56,158 nucleotides of DNA from contig CAMIIP010000009.1 in NCBI GenBank assembly GCA_946222285.1, positions 1-56,158 on the forward strand, written 5' to 3'. Below, one piece after another: positions 9,548 through 17,715 of this stretch (the first letter of the stretch is position 1; each line of letters starts with the position of its first letter). Under the pieces are notes generated by a model, which saw only the letters and a list, made by a program, of their open reading frames with translations, was not told the DNA's origin and made no database searches. The DNA comes from an uncultured Rothia sp. (lineage in GTDB: Bacteria > Actinomycetota > Actinomycetes > Actinomycetales > Micrococcaceae). The position numbers and the translations under genes are program-made.

Positions 9548-9618
9548 GAGTTTGTACCAGAAATGTGCAACCTGACCCTAATAATTCTGATTAGATTGCA
9601 CTTCTCTGGTACAAACTC
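9548..9618. repeat. 71-bp intergenic repeat, copy D (CAG subtype)
   Basis: The copy begins GAGTTTGTACCAGAAAT and ends CTCTGGTACAAACTC. It is the close relative of copy B. It lies between convergent genes (the uhpT remnant and the DUF1541 lipoprotein). Confidence 0.75.
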
Positions 9619-9643
9619 GGAGGAAGACTCCGGAGGGGAAACC

Positions 9644-10222
9644 CTACTTGATTTCGCTCTCCACAACCCACTTGTGGTTGGTCATCTCCATGCCGTCGTG
9701 CTCGTAATCGACCATGTAAACAGTCTCGGTATTAACCTCAGAGATAGTCGCCTCAGCGCCCTCCATACCGGCCATATGAGTAGCAGTCATCACTGCCTTA
9801 TCACCCACTTTCAAGGGATCCGAGGCGGGATCTTTCAGCTCTTCCTGCACAACCCACTTGTGATTCTTCACTGGCTCTCCACCATCGGTAGGGGTGTAGT
9901 CAACAGCATAGGTGGTGGTCTGATAAGCACCAGCGATAGTGGCTTCAGCACCGTTCATACCAGGCATATGATCTGCGGTAAGAGTGACCTTAGAACCGAC
10001 GGGGTACTTGGGGTTTTCGGCTACTTTGATGCCAGCAGGTGCGGGACCGCCGTCCATCTCGTGCTCATGCATGGCAGAGGAGCTGGTAGCTACAGTAGAA
10101 GTTGCAGCAACAGATGTTTCTGCATGCGAAGAATGATCAGATGAGGCTGAATCGCCACCAGAGGCACAACCTGCAAGAAGCAGAGCGGTAGCGCTAAGAA
10201 CCGCAAATGATGCTTTTTTCAT
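9644..10222 (-). CDS. DUF1541/YdhK-family lipoprotein
   Basis: The N-terminus MKKASFAVLSATALLLAGC is a lipoprotein signal ending in a lipobox LAGC, so the mature protein is predicted to be membrane-anchored outside the cell. A Ser/His-rich linker (DHSSHAETSV) follows. Two tandem DUF1541 repeats each contain VGxKVxxTAxHMxGMxGAEATI and a TTYAVDY/TVYMVDY plus NHKWVV strand. The family is found near copper-handling and other metal genes in Firmicutes and actinobacteria, but its function is unproven. ATG 10222 with AAGGAG seven bases upstream is preferred to the longer start at 10252. The gene is transcribed alone. Confidence 0.85.
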   Translation of the reverse strand: MKKASFAVLSATALLLAGCASGGDSASSDHSSHAETSVAATSTVATSSSAMHEHEMDGGPAPAGIKVAENPKYPVGSKVTLTADHMPGMNGAEATIAGAYQTTTYAVDYTPTDGGEPVKNHKWVVQEELKDPASDPLKVGDKAVMTATHMAGMEGAEATISEVNTETVYMVDYEHDGMEMTNHKWVVESEIK

Positions 10223-10321
10223 GATTACTCCTTCGTCGTAGTGAAAAATCACCTATAGGCTATATTCTCCCTGAAGAGGATTCAAGAATTTACACAGTCT
10301 ACTTACTTTTATTTCCGTTTA

Positions 10322-11092
10322 TTACTTACCCGTAAAAACCGGCTTCCGCTTCTCCATAAATGCGGCGAACCCTTCGGCGTAGTCTTCGGAAGAGCACAAC
10401 TGCCCCTGAGCCTTGTTTTCCAGCTCGACCGAATCCCACAAGCCCAACCGCTCGTCGCGAATCTTCTGCACTAGTTCCTTCGAAGCCAAGAAAGCGCCTG
10501 TTGCACCATTTGCCACGGACGACGCCGTCGCGCGGGTGAAATCTAGGAGCTCGTCGGCGGGGATAGCGCGGGAGAAGAGCCCCGAACGTACTGCTTCTTC
10601 GCCGCTGATGAGGTCAGCGGTGTAAATCAAATCGAGGGTGCGGTGGGTGCCAAGACGCTCCACGAAGAGTGAGTGCCCACCTGAATCTAAAGTCGCGCCG
10701 AGGTTGGCGAACGGTGAGCCGATCTTAGCGTTTTCAGCCACGTACACAACATCGGTGGCGATTGCCAGCCCTAGCCCCACACCGAGGCATGCGCCCTGAA
10801 CGGCGGCGAACGTAGGAGCGGGGAAGTGTGCCATCTTCTGCAAGAGAGGGGTGACTTTTTCCGCCAGATAGGAGTAAGCATCGTCGGTAGAAGGAGTCAG
10901 ACCGGCAATGTCTCGTCCGGCGCAGAACCCACGACCTTCACCACGCAAAACCAGCGAACGAACACCAGCTTCTGCGGCACGATCGTAAGCATCAGAGAGC
11001 TCAGCGAGAGCTTCTTCATTCAAAGCGTTCATCTTCTGAGGAGCGTTCAAGACAACCTCAGCCACACCATTTTCAATCGAAAGTTCAATCAT
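10322..11092 (-). CDS. paaG: Enoyl-CoA hydratase/isomerase, likely PaaG (ring-epoxide isomerase)
   Basis: This is a crotonase-fold protein with the oxyanion motif RGFCAGRDIAGL and GACLGVGLGLAIATD. It has Asp in GATLDSGGHSLF at the position of the catalytic Asp of PaaG, and a C-terminus (FAAFMEKRKPVFTGK) closely like E. coli PaaG. PaaG isomerises the 1,2-epoxyphenylacetyl-CoA made by PaaABCE into the seven-membered oxepin-CoA. The gene starts at ATG 11092 after GAGGAG, 15 bases after the paaE stop, as the last gene of the paaABCDEG operon. Another crotonase at 24880-25644 better fits PaaF, which supports this assignment. Confidence 0.82.
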   Translation of the reverse strand: MIELSIENGVAEVVLNAPQKMNALNEEALAELSDAYDRAAEAGVRSLVLRGEGRGFCAGRDIAGLTPSTDDAYSYLAEKVTPLLQKMAHFPAPTFAAVQGACLGVGLGLAIATDVVYVAENAKIGSPFANLGATLDSGGHSLFVERLGTHRTLDLIYTADLISGEEAVRSGLFSRAIPADELLDFTRATASSVANGATGAFLASKELVQKIRDERLGLWDSVELENKAQGQLCSSEDYAEGFAAFMEKRKPVFTGK

Positions 11093-11107
11093 GAAAATCT
11101 CCTCAGC

Positions 11108-12262
11108 TTACGCGTCGTAGTCGACCTTGACGTTGTTGGAGGTGGGACGGGTCTGGCAGGTCAGAACGTAGCCTGCCTCAACCTCATCCTTTTCAAGCGC
11201 GAAGTTTTCGTCCATTTCAACGTCGCCTTCGATCACCTTCGCACGGCAGGTACCGCACACACCGCCAGCGCAGGCGAAGGGAACATCGGCACGCACGCGA
11301 AGCGCGGCATTTAGAATCGTTTCGTGAGCTGAAGCAGGAGTTTCCACGCGGGAACTAGTGCCATCCAGATTAAAGGAAATCACAAAGTTATTGCCCGACG
11401 GATCAGCCTCAATGTTGCGGCCCTGCTGCCCGACGGGGCGCTCCGGTTTGCCGGTGGTGAAGAGCTCGAAGCGGACGTCGTCCTCCTCCACACCGCGTTC
11501 CTTGAGGGTGTCGCGGCAGAGCTGAACCAGCTCGAAGGGGCCGCAGAGGAACCATTCGTCGGTGGATTCGGTGCGAATCACGTGATCGAGCAACTGATTG
11601 AGCTTCTCGTCGTCGATACGACCGCTCATCAAAGGTGAGACGCGCTGCTCGCGAGAGAGCACATGGTGGACGGCGAAGCGGGTGGGGTACTTATCTTTGA
11701 TGTCGCCGATTTCCTCGGCGAACATAACATCCATGGCGGACTTGTTCGCATAGACCAAGTCGAAGGTGGTCTCCTCAGACTGCGCCAGCACCGAACGCGC
11801 GATCGACATAATCGGAGTGATGCCCGAACCAGCCGCGAACGCCACCAGATTCAGATTGCCCTCAGCCACAGCATTTTCCGCTACCTCATCAGGGTTGTTC
11901 ATCGACGTAATATTCTTCTTGGACACGAAAGCGCCCTGCGGGTTCATCACATCAATCTGATCGCCAGCCTTCAATTCCTCATTCGCCCAGGTCGAGAAAA
12001 GACCGCCGAAATCCTTCTTAATTGCCACATGGATTTCGCCGGGAATCGGCTCTGAACAAATCGAATACGAGCGGCGAAGCTCCTGATCATCAATAGTCGC
12101 ACGAAGCGCCACATACTGACCGGGAACGTAATCGTAATCATCTACAAGGTCGGTGGGAACCTCGAAAACCACCTCCACTGAATCGGAGGTCAGTTTGCGA
12201 ACGTCCTTCACCGTAAGAGTGTTAAAAGCGGCGCGACGGCGGCTAATGGTTGTTTCAGTCAT
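11108..12262 (-). CDS. paaE: Phenylacetyl-CoA epoxidase reductase subunit PaaE
   Basis: The protein has three domains in order. An FAD-binding beta-barrel carries RRSYSICSEP, an NAD(P)-binding domain carries AGSGITPIMSIARSVL and EWFLCGPFELV, and a C-terminal plant-type [2Fe-2S] ferredoxin domain carries CAGGVCGTCRAKV and VLTCQTRP as cluster ligands. It passes electrons from NADPH to the PaaAC di-iron oxygenase. Its 384 residues are slightly longer than typical PaaE because of an insert (about residues 118-132) in the reductase part. The gene follows paaD by 46 bases in the paa operon. Confidence 0.93.
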   Translation of the reverse strand: MTETTISRRRAAFNTLTVKDVRKLTSDSVEVVFEVPTDLVDDYDYVPGQYVALRATIDDQELRRSYSICSEPIPGEIHVAIKKDFGGLFSTWANEELKAGDQIDVMNPQGAFVSKKNITSMNNPDEVAENAVAEGNLNLVAFAAGSGITPIMSIARSVLAQSEETTFDLVYANKSAMDVMFAEEIGDIKDKYPTRFAVHHVLSREQRVSPLMSGRIDDEKLNQLLDHVIRTESTDEWFLCGPFELVQLCRDTLKERGVEEDDVRFELFTTGKPERPVGQQGRNIEADPSGNNFVISFNLDGTSSRVETPASAHETILNAALRVRADVPFACAGGVCGTCRAKVIEGDVEMDENFALEKDEVEAGYVLTCQTRPTSNNVKVDYDA

Positions 12263-12308
12263 GAGAAAACCTTGATCCTAGTGAGCAGTTTGTAAGAACA
12301 AAAAATTT

Positions 12309-12905
12309 TTAATGGACTTTGAAATAATCGAAGGGCTCTTTGCAGTCTTGGCACTGAAAGAGAGCCTTGCAGGAGGTTGAACCAAAACGAGTCATCTCCT
12401 TGGTCTTCAACGAGTGGCAGTGCGGGCACTTGACGGCGAGACCCACCGAAACCGGTTCATGAGCCGTCTTACCTGTAGGTGGCGCGATACCGTATTCCTC
12501 CAGCTTGGCTTTACCGACTCCGCTCATCCAGTCTGTACTCCACGCAGGAGTCAGAACCAGGTTGACGCGCGGCTGCTGATACCCAGCGGAAACAAAAGCG
12601 GCACGAAGGTCAGCGGAGATAGTTTCCATGGCAGGGCAACCCGAATAGGTGGGCGTAATAGTGACGACGGGCGTGCCCTCCTCATTCGTCACAGCACGCA
12701 AGATACCCAGGTCAGCCACAGTCAGCACGGGAATCTCAGGGTCACACACCGTAGCGGCGACCTTCCACATGGCCTCATCGGAGCCCTCAGGAGCAGGGGG
12801 CGCCTGTTCTGCGAGTTCCTCTGCGCTGAGGCGCTTGTATGTCTGCTCAGGCATGTCTTTGAGCATGTCTTTTTGCATTTCTTCAAAACCAAAGGTTACT
12901 GCCAT
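12309..12905 (-). CDS. paaD: PaaD, maturation factor of the phenylacetyl-CoA epoxidase
   Basis: The N-terminal half is a MIP18/DUF59 domain with VCDPEIPVLTVADLGIL and TPTYSGCPAMETI, as in Fe-S assembly factors. The C-terminus is the PaaD-specific Cys-rich tail CPHCHSLKTKEMTRFGSTSC followed by FQCQDCKEPFDYFK. PaaD is thought to help mature the iron centre of the epoxidase. ATG 12905 is preceded by an unusually strong AGGAGGTG site, which would make sense if ribosomes must re-initiate here. The gene is separated from paaC by a 522-bp structured gap rather than being tightly coupled. Confidence 0.92.
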   Translation of the reverse strand: MAVTFGFEEMQKDMLKDMPEQTYKRLSAEELAEQAPPAPEGSDEAMWKVAATVCDPEIPVLTVADLGILRAVTNEEGTPVVTITPTYSGCPAMETISADLRAAFVSAGYQQPRVNLVLTPAWSTDWMSGVGKAKLEEYGIAPPTGKTAHEPVSVGLAVKCPHCHSLKTKEMTRFGSTSCKALFQCQDCKEPFDYFKVH

Positions 12906-13427
12906 GGGTGCACCTCCTGATGCGTGAGATTCTTGCGTAACGTTCTTGCTTCAGATTGGCTCCGCGTCGCAGACACCGATATACGCCGTTTGGCGCGAAC
13001 TCCGGTAACCGCTCCAGCTCGAACAATGCTCGACGGTCTCGCAAGCTCGACCGACTCCAGGCGATTTCTTTTTCGGCTCCGCCGGAAATCTGCCTTCCGT
13101 CTCGCATAACTCGCGAGTCGCGTTCACCGGCAGTTCGCTTCACCGGCTATTTCCCCGATGCGAGAGCCGCAGGGCACCTACCCATCTCCTCATAGGAGGA
13201 AGTTACGGGAGCTAGCTTGGCGTGAGCGTAACCTGCCGCACGAGCATCGCAGGGCACCGATATATGCGCAGGCGAGTTTTTCGAGCGAAGCGAGAAACTG
13301 TTTGAGCTCAAGCGTATATCGGTGCCCTGCGATGCGGGACCGGCACAGCCGATGAAGTCCTAGCAAGCCTTGAGCGTTTGTCCCTGACTGTTCCCACCAA
13401 CCCAACCAAGCAGAACGTAGACCAGTC
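12906..13427. other. 522-bp non-coding gap inside the paa operon
   Basis: No frame here looks like protein. The stretch holds several inverted and repeated segments. The largest is the hairpin at 13244-13335. A partial further copy of its arm (CACCGATATA) lies near 12976, and GCAGGGCACC recurs near 13169. The neighbouring paa genes are tightly spaced, so this looks inserted. Confidence 0.6.
13244..13335. repeat. Long hairpin with 21-bp perfect arms between paaC and paaD
   Basis: The arms 13244-13264 and 13315-13335 are perfect reverse complements (CATCGCAGGGCACCGATATA core). An inner stem AGTTTTTCG...CGAGAAACT extends the structure. On the paa (minus) strand it would form after paaC, and could reduce transcription of or protect part of the operon mRNA. 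No U-tract follows. Confidence 0.65.
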
Positions 13428-14255
13428 TTACCAAGTAGCTCCCGGGAACTTCCTCGCCAGTACCTGCATTTCGGCGAGGATATGCCCGCGTGCTTCGGAG
13501 AATTGTCCGGTGCGGTCTCCTCCCCAGGCGGGTTTGACGTCTGTGATTTGAAGGGTCGCTTCGGAGATAATGTCGGCGATGCGGCGGTCGAAGTTTTCGC
13601 GGAGGCTGGAGGGTTTCACTGCAATGCCGGGTAAGGCATCGGTGACGGCGTTGTCGTAGAAGAGTTCGTCGATGTAGGGCCACATGTAGTAGAGGCCTTC
13701 TTGTATGCGACGGTGGGATTCTTCGGTGCCGATGCCCAGACGCAGTAGCCATTGGGCGGCGTGGTCTTGGTGATATTGAACTTCTTTGAGTGCCTTGGCT
13801 GCGATGGCAGCGAGGGTTTCGTCATCAGAGTTAACCAGAGCTGAGTAGAGCTCGTACTGGTAGTAGGAGAAGATGAGTTGCCGTGCGATGGTTTGCCCGA
13901 AGTCGCCGTTTTCTTGTTCTGTTAGGCGGGCTGAGCGGAATTCTTCTTCGTCGCGGAAGTAGGCGAGGTCGTCTTCGGTTTTTCCCCAGGCGGTGCCTGC
14001 GTAGGTGAGGAAGAAGCGGGCGTGCCCGATGAGGTCGAGGGCAATATTGCCCAACGCTATGTCTTCTTCGAGTTCGGGTGCGCGGGAGATCCAGTGGGAG
14101 AGGCGCTGTCCGAGCATGAGGGCGTCGTCGCCGAGCATGAGGGCGTAGTTAGCTACGTCATCGCTGGCTTTGGTGCCGTTTTCCGCAATTTCTTCGGCGG
14201 TAATAGCGTTGCCGGCGCTTTGCTTGGTGGCTGAGTCGTTGGAAGCAAAACTCAT
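13428..14255 (-). CDS. paaC: Phenylacetyl-CoA epoxidase structural subunit PaaC
   Basis: This ferritin-like subunit of the epoxidase carries YALMLGDDALMLGQRLSHWI near the N-terminus. The helices NIALDLIGHARFFLTYAG, FSYYQYELYSAL and KEVQYHQDHAAQWLLRLG and the C-terminal GGDRTGQFSEARGHILAEMQ are typical of PaaC. PaaC pairs with PaaA and stabilises it but does not carry the catalytic iron pair. The start is ATG 14255, overlapping the paaB stop as ATGA, which implies translational coupling. A longer in-frame start at 14384 would run through paaB and is rejected. The predicted 275 residues are slightly longer than E. coli PaaC because of an N-terminal extension. Confidence 0.92.
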   Translation of the reverse strand: MSFASNDSATKQSAGNAITAEEIAENGTKASDDVANYALMLGDDALMLGQRLSHWISRAPELEEDIALGNIALDLIGHARFFLTYAGTAWGKTEDDLAYFRDEEEFRSARLTEQENGDFGQTIARQLIFSYYQYELYSALVNSDDETLAAIAAKALKEVQYHQDHAAQWLLRLGIGTEESHRRIQEGLYYMWPYIDELFYDNAVTDALPGIAVKPSSLRENFDRRIADIISEATLQITDVKPAWGGDRTGQFSEARGHILAEMQVLARKFPGATW

Positions 14256-14554
14256 AGGTGCTTCACTCCTTCGCTCTTGGTGTAGTAGGTGGCGTGGCGA
14301 AAGTTTTTGCCCTGTGGGGATTCGAAATATCCGCCCTTGTGGTCTGGGTCTGAGGAGAGGATTGCTTCTGCGGGGACGACCCAAACGCTGGTGCCTTCGT
14401 TGCGGCGGGTATAGAGGTCGCGTGCGTTGCGCAGAGCCATGGTGGCGTCGGGCGCGTGGAGGGATCCGGCGTGTACGTGGGAAAGTCCGCGTGAGCTACG
14501 TACGAAGACTTCCCAGAGGGGCCATTCGCGAGTGTTATGGGTGGTATCAGACAT
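14252..14554 (-). CDS. paaB: Phenylacetyl-CoA epoxidase subunit PaaB
   Basis: This is a small protein of about 100 residues with the family signature WPLWEVFVRSSRGLSHVHAG, then APDATMALRNARDLYTRRNE and SVWVVPAEAI. PaaB bridges the PaaAC heterodimers and the reductase PaaE in the multicomponent epoxidase. ATG 14554 is nine bases after GGAG located inside the end of paaA. A start 15 bases earlier (14569) is also possible and would overlap paaA. The stop overlaps the paaC start by ATGA. Confidence 0.92.
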   Translation of the reverse strand: MSDTTHNTREWPLWEVFVRSSRGLSHVHAGSLHAPDATMALRNARDLYTRRNEGTSVWVVPAEAILSSDPDHKGGYFESPQGKNFRHATYYTKSEGVKHL

Positions 14555-14558
14555 GGTT

Positions 14559-15563
14559 TTATGCTCCAATGAGTTCTGCGTCGGCTTCTTGCATTTTGCG
14601 GGCGTATTCGGCTGCGGCTTCGCGTACCCAGGCGCCTTCGGCGTGGGCTTGGCGACGGCGTTGCATACGCTGAACGTTGCAAGGACCGTTGCCGGCGATG
14701 ACGGATTTGAATTCTTCCCAGTCGAGTTCGCCGTAGTCGTAGTGACCGCGCTCTTCGTTCCATTTGAGGTCTGGGTCAGGGAGGGTGAGTCCGAGAGCTT
14801 CTGCCTGGGGAACCATCATATCGACGAAGCGCTGGCGCAACTCGTCGTTGGAGAAACGCTTGATGTTCCACGCCATGGACTGCTGTGAGTTGGGTGAGTC
14901 TTCATCGGGTGGGCCGAACATCTGGAGGGCGGGACCGTAGAAGCGGTTGACGGCGTCCTGCGCCATTTTCTTCTGCTCAGGAGTGCCGTTGGAGAGTTCG
15001 TAGAGGATCTCCCAGCCCTGGCGCTGGTGGAAGGATTCTTCTTTGCAGATACGCACCATGGCACGACCGTAAGGGCCGTAGGACGCGCGGCAGAGAGGTA
15101 CCTGGTTGCAGATAGCAGCGCCGTCCACGAGCCAGCCGATGGCTCCAATATCTGCCCAGGTGTGTGCGGGGTAGTTGAAAATGGAAGAGTATTTTGCCTT
15201 GCCATCGAGAAGTTGCTGATTCAGGACGTCGCGCGGGGTTCCCAAAGTTTCGGCAGCGGAGTAAAGGTAGAGTCCGTGACCGGCTTCGTCCTGAACCTTC
15301 GCCATGAGGATAGCTTTGCGCTTGAGGGAGGGAGCGCGGGTAATCCAGTTAGCTTCGGGCTGCATTCCGATGATTTCGGAGTGTGCGTGTTGAGAAACCT
15401 GGCGGGTGAGGGTTTTGCGGTAGCCCTCGGGCATCCAATCGCGAGGCTCTACGCGGGAGTCTTCTCTGATGAGTTGCTCAAAGTGCTGCTGAGCCGCTTG
15501 TTCATCCTCACCGGTTGCTGTGCTTGTGACAGCTTTGAGGTGATCTGCGCTAGGGGCGTTCAT
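14559..15563 (-). CDS. paaA: Phenylacetyl-CoA epoxidase catalytic subunit PaaA
   Basis: This is the di-iron oxygenase subunit that epoxidises the ring of phenylacetyl-CoA. The iron-ligand motifs are visible as KVQDEAGHGLYLYSAAE and RICKEESFHQRQGWE (two E-x-x-H). The N-terminal HAHSEIIGMQPEANWITRAPSLKRK and the DAVNRFYGPALQMFGPPDEDS region are typical of the family. The length of 334 residues is usual. ATG 15563 follows AAGGAAG. It is the first gene of the minus-strand operon paaA-B-C-(gap)-D-E-G, with a PaaR-like operator (15616-15633) about 50 bases upstream. Confidence 0.95.
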   Translation of the reverse strand: MNAPSADHLKAVTSTATGEDEQAAQQHFEQLIREDSRVEPRDWMPEGYRKTLTRQVSQHAHSEIIGMQPEANWITRAPSLKRKAILMAKVQDEAGHGLYLYSAAETLGTPRDVLNQQLLDGKAKYSSIFNYPAHTWADIGAIGWLVDGAAICNQVPLCRASYGPYGRAMVRICKEESFHQRQGWEILYELSNGTPEQKKMAQDAVNRFYGPALQMFGPPDEDSPNSQQSMAWNIKRFSNDELRQRFVDMMVPQAEALGLTLPDPDLKWNEERGHYDYGELDWEEFKSVIAGNGPCNVQRMQRRRQAHAEGAWVREAAAEYARKMQEADAELIGA

Positions 15564-15615
15564 AAGATCTTCCTTGTGTGGGATCGGTGTGGGCGGTAAG
15601 CCAACCTAATGATTT

Positions 15616-15633
15616 ACTGACCGTTCGTTCAGT
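15616..15633. promoter_or_regulatory. PaaR-like operator 1 (paaA promoter)
   Basis: ACTGACCGTTCGTTCAGT is an imperfect palindrome with ACTGA/TCAGT ends. It lies upstream of paaA and resembles four other sites in this window, all next to phenylacetate genes. Binding by the TetR protein at 17716-18339 is inferred from this and from known PaaR operators. Confidence 0.75.
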
Positions 15634-15714
15634 ATATTAGTGTACATAATTTCACGTCAAGATGTTGCGCAGTTCACAAATTATATGGCACAGTGTGTAA
15701 AAGTAATACTTTTG

Positions 15715-15732
15715 ACCGACCGTTCGGTTAGT
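15715..15732. promoter_or_regulatory. PaaR-like operator 2 (paaI-paaK promoter)
   Basis: ACCGACCGTTCGGTTAGT lies 18 bases upstream of the paaI start, close enough to block RNA polymerase or the ribosome-binding region. Its core CGACCGTTCG matches operators 1 and 3. Confidence 0.75.
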
Positions 15733-15749
15733 AAATAGTGAGAGGCTCT

Positions 15750-16166
15750 ATGTCACCGAATCACGCCATCTTGAAGAATGATCCAGCTACTGTCTGGATG
15801 GGTATCGAAGTTCTCCTAGCAGAATATGGTCACGCCATCATTACTATGACACTGCGTGAAGAAATGCTCAACGGCTTTGGCATAGCCCACGGCGGCATGA
15901 TTTTCGCTTTCGCAGATACCGCTTTTGCGCTCTCCTGCAATAAACCAGAGGGTGATTCCGAAACAATCACCGTTGCCGCCGGTGCTGATATCAACTTCAT
16001 TTCTTCAGGACGCGCGGGCGAGACACTCACCGCCGACGCGAAGGTGCGCGAACAGTTCGGCAGGAGCGGACTCTATGACATTACGGTGACCGGCGAATAT
16101 GGCCGTGCTATCGCCGAATTTCGGGGTCGTTCCCGAACCATTCCGCACCGCACCGCAGCAGAGTAG
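15750..16166 (+). CDS. paaI: PaaI-type hydroxyphenylacetyl-CoA thioesterase
   Basis: This is a hotdog-fold thioesterase with the PaaI active-site stretch MLNGFGIAHGGMIFAFADTAFALSCN, where the HGG turn and downstream Asp are the catalytic region. A substrate-loop strand AAGADINFISSGRAGETL follows. PaaI releases CoA from dead-end intermediates such as hydroxyphenylacetyl-CoA. The start ATG 15750 has GAGAGG just upstream and is preferred over GTG 15738, which would overlap the operator region. It is the first gene of the rightward paaI-paaK unit, divergent from paaA. Confidence 0.88.
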   Translation: MSPNHAILKNDPATVWMGIEVLLAEYGHAIITMTLREEMLNGFGIAHGGMIFAFADTAFALSCNKPEGDSETITVAAGADINFISSGRAGETLTADAKVREQFGRSGLYDITVTGEYGRAIAEFRGRSRTIPHRTAAE

Positions 16167-16187
16167 AAAACAGTCAAAGGAAGAAAA

Positions 16188-17567
16188 ATGACAGCACAGA
16201 GCAGTACCTCAACTACGTGCAGTGTTGAGAATCCCTACACCGTAGCTCCTATTGCCCAGGACCGTTCCCAACCCGATCCGGAAGAAATGATGAGCCGCGA
16301 TCAGATTGAATCCATTCAGTTCGATCGATTGAAATGGACCCTCCACTACGCCTACGAGAACGTTCCCGCTTACAAGGAGCTCTACGACGAAGCGGGCGTA
16401 CACCCCGCTGACTTCAAGGAACTAGAAGATCTAAAAATCTTCCCTTACACCGATAAGGAATTTCTTCGCAAGGCCTACCCTTTCAAAGCGAATGCTGTGC
16501 CGATGAACGAGATTCGCCGTATCCATGCGTCGTCGGGAACTACCGGTCAGCCTACCGTGGTGACCTACACCGAAAACGATCTTCTGACCTGGGGTACTCT
16601 GGTTGCCCGCTGCTTCCGCCTCTCGGGTATTAAACCCGGCGATAAGGTACATAACGCTTACGGCTACGGACTCTTCACCGGCGGTCTCGGTGCCCACTAC
16701 GGTGCTGAGCGTCTGGGTTGCGCCGTCATTCCTATGTCTGGCGGGCAGACCGAAAAACAGGTTCAGATGATTATGGACTTTGAACCCCAAGCAATTCTTT
16801 CCACTCCCACCTACCTGCTGACTATCGCTGATGGCTTCCGCAAGATGGGCGTTGATCCCAAGACCACTTCCCTGCGCACTGCAATTCTTGGTGCAGAGCC
16901 CTGGACTGCCGAAATGCGCCACGAAATTGAGAAGACCTTTGGCACACTCAAGGCCTGCGATATCTATGGACTTTCAGAAGTCATGGGTCCTGGCGTGGCG
17001 GGAGAATCCTATGAATCACAAGACGGCTCACATATCTGGGAAGATCACTTCCGCCCCGAAATTATCGACCCCTTTGACGACTCCATCATGCCCCTCGGTC
17101 ATCCCGGCGAGCTAGTCTTCACTGCCCTCACTAAAGAAGCGTTGCCTATTATCCGCTACCGCACCCATGACCTCACCCGGCTTCTGCCGGGTACCGCGCG
17201 TCCTGGCCACCGCCGCATGGGCAAAATTACCGGACGAAGCGATGACATGATTATCCTACGCGGCGTCAACCTCTTCCCCACCCAAGTAGAAGAGCTGGCA
17301 CTTCGCCATCCTGAACTGTCCCCGCACTTTGCACTGGAAATCACTCGCCCCAACCGCATGGACGAGATGACCGTGCGCATCGAGCGTCGTGAGGAGGTCA
17401 CCATCGAGGTTGCAGAAGAGGCAGCGAAAAAACTGCAGCACGACATCAAGACTAAGATTGGTTCATCCTGCAGTATCGAGGTTCTCGATCCAGATGTTCT
17501 ACCCCGTTCCATGGGTAAAATCCGTCGTATCTACGATCACCGCCCTAAGGCAACTGATGAGTTATAA
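16188..17567 (+). CDS. paaK: Phenylacetate-CoA ligase PaaK
   Basis: This ANL-superfamily AMP-forming ligase activates phenylacetate to phenylacetyl-CoA, the first step of the pathway. The ATP-binding P-loop motif is HASSGTTGQPTVVTYTE, the aromatic-binding/adenylate motif is CDIYGLSEVMGPGV, and the hinge motif is GRSDDMIILRGVNLFPTQVEE. The C-terminus SMGKIRRIYDHR carries the catalytic lysine region. The 459 residues match PaaK of other actinobacteria. ATG 16188 follows AAAGGAAG, 21 bases after paaI. Confidence 0.95.
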   Translation: MTAQSSTSTTCSVENPYTVAPIAQDRSQPDPEEMMSRDQIESIQFDRLKWTLHYAYENVPAYKELYDEAGVHPADFKELEDLKIFPYTDKEFLRKAYPFKANAVPMNEIRRIHASSGTTGQPTVVTYTENDLLTWGTLVARCFRLSGIKPGDKVHNAYGYGLFTGGLGAHYGAERLGCAVIPMSGGQTEKQVQMIMDFEPQAILSTPTYLLTIADGFRKMGVDPKTTSLRTAILGAEPWTAEMRHEIEKTFGTLKACDIYGLSEVMGPGVAGESYESQDGSHIWEDHFRPEIIDPFDDSIMPLGHPGELVFTALTKEALPIIRYRTHDLTRLLPGTARPGHRRMGKITGRSDDMIILRGVNLFPTQVEELALRHPELSPHFALEITRPNRMDEMTVRIERREEVTIEVAEEAAKKLQHDIKTKIGSSCSIEVLDPDVLPRSMGKIRRIYDHRPKATDEL

Positions 17568-17657
17568 GTTGCTCACTCCTTACACGCCATCATCAAGAGG
17601 CGTTGAGCCTCACGTGGGCTAACATCGCTGGATAGGACGAAAACACCATAAAATAGG

Positions 17658-17684
17658 CTGGGGCTCGCGTAAGCGAGTGCCCAG
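17658..17684. terminator. Hairpin between paaK and paaR
   Basis: CTGGGGCTCGC-GTAA-GCGAGTGCCCAG forms a G+C-rich stem with a small loop (one bulge), 90 bases after paaK. Only a weak U-run follows, so it may attenuate rather than stop transcription into paaR. Confidence 0.5.
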
Positions 17685-17715
17685 CTCTAATATTCTGGAC
17701 TGAATGAAGGACACC

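Noticed and set aside
12883..13405. Open frames in both strands of the paaC-paaD gap
   Set aside because: They are short, arginine-rich and overlap inverted repeats; none has a protein-like profile or a good start site.
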